Positions 57,643 to 64,000 of a DNA stretch of 64,000 nucleotides are shown here, one piece after another. Made by a program: the position numbers and the translations under genes. The stretch lies in NCBI GenBank assembly GCA_026075535.2, contig AP026540.1, positions 4,464,001-4,528,000 on the forward strand, given 5' to 3'. Each line of letters starts with the position of its first letter. The stretch's first letter is position 1. The notes under the pieces were generated by a model. The model worked only from the letters and a program-made list of their open reading frames with translations. It did not search any database and was not told the origin of the DNA. This DNA comes from Tricholoma matsutake. Its lineage: Eukaryota; Basidiomycota; Agaricomycetes; Agaricales; Tricholomataceae.

Positions 57643-58067
57643 TATAAGGGCAACCTAAGCCTCTAGCAAAGGGAAATCTGAAGTTAAAATTATACTACAT
57701 AGTACAGGGATTGGGGACACACCTAGCAAAGGTAAATCTGAAGAGAAAACTCTAAGGATCCCTTTGCCGATGCCCAGTATATGTGAAGACAACAAAAATC
57801 AAATAATAACCTAAAAATAGAAAAGGTGGAGATAGACAGATCAAGGCTGCCGAATGACATCATACCAAGGGGTAGATGTCGGAAGGGTGCTCTGCCTCTA
57901 AATATAAAACTGTCAACATGCACAAACATGATAGAAAGGGAAAATTAGTAATAAAATCTGGAAAAATCATAGAAAATGAAGAATAGAAGGAAATGAAGTG
58001 AGGAAAAATATAGAACAAATGTAAAAAATAGGAGAAACACACAGGGCACCCCCCTAGTCCCCTTACA
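57643..58067 (-). repeat. solo LTR of the E family inside element F
   Basis: 425 bp reverse-oriented copy of the LTR at 30222-30642, flanked by GGAAG (57638-57642, 58068-58072). It separates protease from RT. Confidence 0.93.
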
Positions 58068-58072
58068 GGAAG

Positions 58073-59790
58073 AGAAAGATGTGGATCATCCCTGGAAGGG
58101 GCATGGTTTGGGGACCTCGGACCCCATCCTCCTGGGCCCCAAAGACGAGGACTTGGATCCTGTGGATAAGGATCCTGACAAGGAACCTGAGAGTGACCAT
58201 GAGAATACAGGTGACTGGGATGAATACGTGGAGAAATTTACTTGGGACCGATATCCCAAGAGGCCAAATTGTGGAATTGATCCTGGTCATCCCACTGTGC
58301 ATGAGGTGCTCTTGGAGCAGCAACTGACTGATCTGAATGAGGCGCTCTTCGCTATCTGCGAAGAGCTAGCCGGGAGCACAAAGGCCGAAGGACCCTTGGA
58401 TAAGAAGGACATTCCCTGCTTACAGGAGGAATGGCTTGAGGTCTGTAAGGACATTCTACAGGGTGCACCAGAATGACCCCCTCCAATGAGGGAGATCAAC
58501 CATCAAATTCCCTTGGTGGATGAAAAGATGAGGTACAACTACCACTTACCTATGTGTCCCGACTCGATGCAATGACCTCTCGCCAATAAAATCGAGAGGT
58601 ATTGTCAGGTGGGATGGTGGAGACCAGCGCGCACAGAGCAGGCTGCTCTGATGCTGGTAGTTCCCAAGAAAAGTGGGGACATCCGTACCATGGTGAACAC
58701 CAAAAAGAGAAATGACAACACAGTCAAGAACGTGATGCCTTTCCCTGATCAGGACCTGATCAGGCTGGATGTAGCTCGAGCAAAGTATCATTCAAAGATT
58801 GACTTGTCCAATGCTTATGAGCAGATCCCGGTGGAACTGGGGGACATCTGGAAAACTGCATTCGCAACAGTACTGGGCACCTTCGAGAGCTTGGTGATGC
58901 AGCAGGGTGATTGCAATGCCCCAGCTACTTTCCAACAGTTGATGAACTCCATATTCAGGGAGTCCATTCGTTGATTCATGCATGCTTACTTGGACGATAT
59001 CTTTGTGCTCAGCGACTCAGTCGAGGAACATCAACAGCACCTTCAGCTCATGTTCAATAAACTACGAGAGCATGAGCTGTACCTGCACACAGATAAATGT
59101 GAACTATATGCTGAGAAACTTGAGTATCTCAGTCATATGATAGATGACAAGGGCCTCCACGCCGACAGCGATAAAATGGCGAGGATACGAAAATGGAAGG
59201 TGCCTCGCAATTATCATGAGGTCCAGCGATTCCTGGGGTTAGTTCAGTACCTAGCCCACTTCCTCCTGGATATTTTGGTATACACCAGTCCACTCTCTGC
59301 TATGACAGAGAATGGACAATCCTTCCATTGGTGTCCCCTGCATGATAGCTGTTTCCAGACTATCAAAGACATCTGCTGCTCGACCCTGGTTCTAAAGCCC
59401 ATTGATGCCAGCTCAGTGGAGCCCATCTGGGTGATCTGTGATGCTTCCATATTCGGGGTTGGAGCCATGTATGGGCAGGGGCCAGAGTGGCAAAACTGTC
59501 AACCTGCTGGATTCCTATCCAAGAAGTTCTCAGATGCTCAAAGGAACTATAGAACCTTTGAGCATGAAACCATTGCAATCCTTGAAGCGCTTCTCAAGTG
59601 GGAAGATAAGCTAATAGGTCAGCACCTTCACATTGTGATGGATCACAAGGCCTTAGAATTTCTCCAGACCCAGCATCAACTGTCAGCCCATCAGTCCCGG
59701 TGGATGGAATATCTCTCATGCTTCAACTTTGACATACGGTATGTCAAAGGCAACCTCAACAAGGTTGTGGATGCCCTGTCATGATATTAC
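58073..59790 (+). pseudogene. pol: element F reverse transcriptase and RNase H
   Basis: Acidic leader (LGPKDEDLDPVDKDPDKEPE) then RT: LMLVVPKKSGDIRTMVNTKK, YHSKIDLSNAYEQIPV, QGDCNAPATFQQLMNSIF, then TGA where Arg is expected, then the catalytic AYLDDIFVL (58981). Connection: YLSHMIDDKGLHADSDKMAR, FLGLVQYLAHFL. RNase H: VICDASIFGVGAMYG, FEHETIAILEALLKW, VMDHKALEFL. It stops at TGA 59782 after VVDALS, where Arg is usual. Otherwise open from 58978 to 59784. Confidence 0.92.
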
Positions 59791-61350
59791 CAGTTTGATA
59801 ACTGGGACGATGCCCCTTTGGTGCAACATTATGTGTTCACTGACATATGTCTAGATCCCATGCATGAGGACTTGCCCTGGGATCGTCATTTGGAAATCAG
59901 GAACTGAGTCATCGAGACTTGATCTGCTAAGGCCCAGGTCTGTCGAGCAGGGGAGCATCTGAGGGCTTTGTGTGAGAGGGTTGAGGATCGAGAACTGGCG
60001 GTGGTGGAGCTCACCAGTGCTCAGGTCAATGATGGAACCAGATATCCAAAGGAGTCCCAAGGGGAAGACCCCACAGTATACGAGTCATTGGCCAAACATC
60101 AGGAATTGAAGGTGTCCCTGTCAGAGCATGACCCAATGGATGAGGACATTCGATGGGGATATAAGGAAGACAAGGTGTTTGGCAAGGTCCTAGAGAAGCC
60201 AGAGGACCATCCTGACTTTGAAGTAATCGACGGGATGATATGGATGAAGAACAAAGGAGGGGAACATGTTGTGTGCATTCCCTCGGCACCCTCCAAGGAG
60301 ACAACCTTACATGGCCATATCATTGATCAAGCCCACTCCATCATCGGGCACTTTGGCCTGGCAAAAACATCTGAGTATATTTGGTGATGGTATTGGTGGC
60401 CTCGCCTCCAATATGAAGTGGATAAGTTCTGCAAATCCTGTGAAGTCTGCGTCCAATCCAAGGGGGAGTACTGCTCCCCCCTGGGGAAGCTACACTTGCT
60501 GCCTATCCCGATCCATCCTTGGGAATCCATAGGGATGGACTTCATGGGTCATTTCCCTGAATCAGAAGGGTTCAACTACCTATGGGTGGTGATCTGCCAA
60601 TTATCATCTATGGTGCATCTGGTGCCCACAACGATCACCACCACCACCACCAAATTGTCATCTCTTTTCATCAAAGAGATAGTAAGGCTGCATGGTTTGC
60701 CTGGGTCAATAGTTTCTGACTGGGATTCCAAGTTCATCTCTTGCTGGTGGCGAGAAGTCCATCAAATATTGGATGTGAAGCTATTGATGTCCACGTCCTT
60801 CCATCCTCAAATGGATGGTGCAACAGAACAAGCAAATAGATCGATCACCCAGATATTACAGTCCTTTGTGGCATCAAGCCAGAAGGACTGGGTGAAGTTC
60901 CTGGCACTGGTGGAGTTTGCTATCAACTCCACCATAAATCGGGCTACTAGGATGGCTCCCTTTGAGGTGACCTATGGGTATCTTCCTCGAATGATGCAGG
61001 AGATCCCTGCTCCAGAGCAGGTGCCACCCAGAGTACAAACTTTTGCCATGGACGTGTTGCACAACATGGCGATTGCTCACAACAGCATTATTGCTGAGCG
61101 CATGTTCCAAAGGTTCCACACCAACAAACAGCATGGTCAGGAGCCCGACATCAGACTGGGGGAGAAGGTGTTCCTATCCACTAAGAACCTGAACTTGCCC
61201 AAAGGGAGGGCCAGTAAGCTCCTTCCCAAATTTGTGGGACCATACAATGTCCTGCGAAGCTATCCTGATACTTCCAATTATGATTTGGACTTACCTTCTG
61301 AGCTCAGGACTCAGCATATGCATGGTAGATTCCATGTAAACCTGCTGTGA
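59791..61350 (+). pseudogene. pol: element F integrase
   Basis: After a linker with two TGA stops, the HHCC finger is HIIDQAHSIIGHFGLAK ... CKSCEVCVQSKG, with a TGA inside YIW-WYWWP. Core: MDFMGHFPE holds the first Asp, SDWDSKF the second (usual form SDRD/G) and DGATEQANRS the Glu. Open from 60418 to 61350. The C-terminal region is GEKVFLSTKNLNLP, KFVGPYNVL, HGRFHVNLL. TGA then replaces the Arg of the usual VNLLRPH. Confidence 0.9.
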
Positions 61351-61635
61351 CCACACTTTGCAAGCGATGATGTCCTGTTTCCCAACAGGCAGTGTCTGGA
61401 TCCTTACAATTTTGGCACCCCTGACAATGCCAAATGGTGGGTTGAGGAAATCACGTCCCATTGATGGAAGGGTCGTGCACTGGAATTGGAGGTGAAGTGG
61501 AGTGTGGGCGAGTCCACTTGGGAGGTGCTGGCTGTTTGCAATGAGTTGGCTGCCCTGGATGCTTACTTGGCCCTTATGGGTGCCAAGGAATGGACAGATC
61601 TGCCCAAGCATGCACCAGCATGCAAAGGGCAATAG
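61351..61635 (+). pseudogene. element F chromodomain-like tail
   Basis: Continues in frame past the TGA: PHFASDDVLFPNRQ, then KWWVEEITSH-(TGA)-WKGRALELEVKWSVGEST, WEVLAVCNELAALDAYLALM. The spacing and WxVEEI, VKW, STWE motifs fit a divergent chromodomain. Confidence 0.7.
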
Positions 61636-61822
61636 GATTTCTCGACTGGGTCGAGAGGCCAGGTTACAGAGAGTCTGGCAACTTCCCCAATTGTGGGAAG
61701 ATTTGGACTGTACTGACGACACTGTCATGCTTTTCCCGAGGTGTGGGAAGGTACTGTACAGTTGATCGGTGGAGTTGAATAATTTTTTTCCTTTCTTTCT
61801 TTCTCCAAGTCCACCCACTCAT

Positions 61823-62531
61823 CATGGATGGCTATTCCAACAATTACTCTATGGATGACGCACCTTCTGGGTGACATTCTCATGAGGCTGACATGCCTCA
61901 AAGGGGGAGGGATAGGAGGGAGGAAAGGTGAGGAAGAAGGGACCTCGAGCCTTGTGGTTCAAGGAGGGAGTTGAGAAGGGATCTTGAACTGCAAGGCTCG
62001 AGAAGAGAGGACAGAAGGAGACGGTCTCTGTCAACTGGCAACTCGGTTGAGCACATGAGAGTTGGCCAGAGATGAGAAGCAAGGACAGCCTCTCCTAGGG
62101 AGGAGTGGAGATATGACAGTCACCTGGGTGTCATAGTTCACTGGGCACGTGTACCAGCACAAATTTGAACAGGACAGGGATTACCTCAAGGCTCGGGATC
62201 GACGAGACTGAGACCTCATGGCAGAAGTCAGACATATTGCAGAGCAAATGTATGATGGCTACGACAATGAAATAGTGGACCTCAAGGCTAAGATTCACAG
62301 CCTTGAGGACCAGTTGGACTGATGGCAAGAGGACTGGCCCCCTAAGCAACCCCACGCTTGCAAGCCTTCCCCAGCCTCTGGGATCATCGCTCATGGTTCC
62401 CATTATGCAAGTGCTGTCTCAAGGCCTGCTGTCATTCCCTCTGGTCCCTCCCATCCTCCTCGACCTGCTGTCGAAGCTATAGAGGTGGATACAAAGGTGC
62501 TAAAGTCTGAGGTTGCCTTTAGTGCAGTTTA
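61823..62531 (+). pseudogene. element F third ORF, Arg-rich and coiled-coil
   Basis: Downstream of pol: MDGYSNNYSMDDAPSG, then an Arg/Glu-rich part (RRELRRDLELQGSRREDRRR) with several TGA stops. After a frameshift near 62160 come KFEQDRDYLKARDRRD and a coiled coil (LMAEVRHIAEQMYDGYDNEI, VDLKAKIHSLEDQLD), then a Pro-rich end. No known domain recognised. It may be an accessory gene like the antisense one of element B, but on the sense strand. Confidence 0.45.
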
Positions 62532-62542
62532 ACCTAGCAACT

Positions 62543-62817
62543 GTGAAGGGAGACTCAGATAGACTGAACAGCTGGAGTCCAGAGTGAGCAACTAGTTATT
62601 ATATGAGACAATAAGGAGTACAGTACCTGGAGTCCAGAGTGAGCAACTGAAGAGTGCAAAACTCCGGACTCTGCAGTCTACATACTGTGAAACAAACAGT
62701 GATAAACACAAGGTGGAAACTACTCTAAGTGCCCATGAGTGTAACTACAAGTGATAGAACGTGGAATAGAAGTAGGATAGAAGTAAAATAGAGAGATGGT
62801 GAATCATACATTTAACA
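62543..62817 (-). repeat. probable LTR of the copia element (left edge unresolved)
   Basis: On the minus strand the purine tract AAGGAGGGG is followed by TGTTAAATG at 62817, a normal 3' LTR start. The far edge is uncertain. A 22-bp direct repeat (CTGGAGTCCAGAGTGAGCAA...) occurs at 62571 and 62629. Confidence 0.5.
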
Positions 62818-62854
62818 CCCCTCCTTGATAAAGCAACTCTCAAAATCACTGAAA

Positions 62855-64000
62855 TCACACCTTTAAACCAAGAAGAGTCCAGAATTTTTCCACCCTTACA
62901 TGAGGTAGTGCCTTGGTAAGAATGTCGGCAAGTTGGTCAGTGGTGGGGATATAGACAGGGGAAATGGTGCCAGCTTCAACTTCATCGCGTAGCCAGTAGT
63001 ACTTGAGATCAAGGTGCTTCATTTGTCCATGGTGCTCCGGGTTTTTGGAAACAGTGAGAGCAGACTGGTTATCAATGAAGAGAGTGGACAAACAATCAAC
63101 AGGATATCCAAATTCCTGTAAAATGCTGTGAGTCCACTTGATTTCCTTTCCAGCCTCTACTGCAGCAACAAACTCAGCCTCTGTGGTGGAAAGTGTCACA
63201 AAAGGTTGTAACCAACTCCGCCAGTCAACTGCACCTCCACCGACACAAGTCAAATAGCCACCAGTTGAGTGACCATTATCCTTGTTACCACCATGGTCAG
63301 CATCAGTGTAAGTTGTGAATAACTCACTACCATCCTCATCAGGTCCATAGACTAGTTTGTAGTCCATAGTACCCTTGAGATAGCAAAGTAGATGCTTGAC
63401 TGCAAGCCAATGATGAGGACCAGGGTTGTGGTTGAAACGACCAAGTACACCAACTGTATAAGCAATGTCCGGATGGGTGGTGGTGGCAAGGTACATCAAA
63501 GACCCAACAGCAACCAAAATATAAGGAACATTGCGCATTTCTGCAACATCTTCCTCTGTTTTGGGGCACATGTCAGAAGTCAATGAAAGGGAGGGATTCA
63601 TGGGAGTCAAGACAGGTTTGCAATCTGACATACCAAAACGTTCAAGCACATCAACGATGTACTGACGTTGGGAGAGGGAGATGGTGTGATTTGTGAGGTC
63701 ACAAGTAATGTGGATGCCAAGTAGGAATTGAGTAGGACCAAGATCACGAAGTTTGAAATGGGATTTGAGATCTTCAACTACCTTGTCAATGGCAGAAGTA
63801 GAAGTCCCAGCAAGAGTAATGTCATCGATAAAGATTGGAACAATTACCCTGACTTCACCTCATGTGTAAATATAAACAGCACGGTCTGCTTCACAGCGTG
63901 TAAATCCCATAGCTGTCAATACCTCATGGAGGTGAGCATTCCAGTTGCGAGCAGACTGTTTCAACCCATAGAGAGGTTTATGCAGCAGACAAACTGTGTT
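62855..64000 (-). pseudogene. pol: Ty1/copia reverse transcriptase C-terminus and RNase H
   Basis: Enters from the right edge: CLLHKPLYGLKQSARNWN, then the catalytic IFIDDITLAG (about 63842-63813), LRDLGPTQFLLGI, SQRQYIVDVLERFGMSDCKP. The open frame from 63649 has the copia hallmarks PYILVAVGSLMYLATTTHPD, TDADHGGNKDNGHSTGGYL, STTEAEFVAAVEAGKE and HLDLKYYWLRDEV ... ADILTKALP, ending at 62855. One TGA (about 63858), apparently an Arg codon, breaks the RT. The 5' part lies beyond the window. Confidence 0.93.

Noticed and set aside
1..64000. Classical RIP with a single preferred dinucleotide such as CpA
   Set aside because: The changes I can polarise fall at CpG with variable flanking bases; no CpA-biased pattern was evident by eye.

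Overview
The window looks like a transposon graveyard from a filamentous basidiomycete, probably an agaricomycete. That is inferred from several signs. The one intact host gene has fourteen introns of 48-66 nt. There are several Ty3/gypsy chromoviruses with chromodomains, a SWIM-finger ORF of a type I associate with mushroom-forming fungi, and pogo, hAT and copia elements. No species can be named from the sequence.

Layout. 1-1468: degenerate flank with a direct repeat. 1469-18882: gypsy element A (278-bp LTRs, TSD TTTAT), split between gag and protease by gypsy element B (3108-14691, TSD ATTAC). B carries two copies of an unclassified 1.2-1.4 kb repeat, a hAT element inside its 3' LTR (12125-14388, TSD GAGTCTGA), and an antisense gene between pol and the 3' LTR. 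19825-21705 and 30643-31344: pieces of minus-strand gypsy element C. Between them lie chromovirus D1 (21706-29759, with a non-LTR insertion) and the 3' end of plus-strand gypsy E. 31345-35407: a palindrome ladder, a gag fragment, a hAT-type MITE, iterated intron-like modules and a solo D LTR. 35408-41038: a solo E LTR split by D2, an internally deleted D element that itself carries a hAT-type MITE.

41444-42292 is a third, partial hAT copy. 42575-44920 (minus) is the only convincing host gene: a 15-exon, 526-residue MFS transporter with 8- and 10-nt microexons. 45425-46945 holds inverted-repeat elements and a tRNA-like gene. 47280-48674 is a decayed SWIM-finger ORF. 48925-54432 is a pogo transposon (24-bp TIRs, TA target) whose transposase is interrupted by hAT copy 2 (TSD CAAATTTG) and a solo B LTR (TSD GAGCC). 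54539-62531 is plus-strand gypsy F, interrupted by a solo E LTR (TSD GGAAG). 62800-64000 is the 3' end of a minus-strand Ty1/copia element.

Most element genes are dead. Their stops are largely TGA where arginine is expected (CGA to TGA), and the A LTRs differ mainly at former CpG sites. This points to CpG methylation and deamination of transposons, while the MFS gene stays open. The most unusual material is the hAT family: internally tandem exon-intron-like units, a ladder of C/G-rich hairpins and tRNA-like modules near both ends. The antisense coiled-coil/cysteine gene of element B is the other strong candidate for something not usually annotated.
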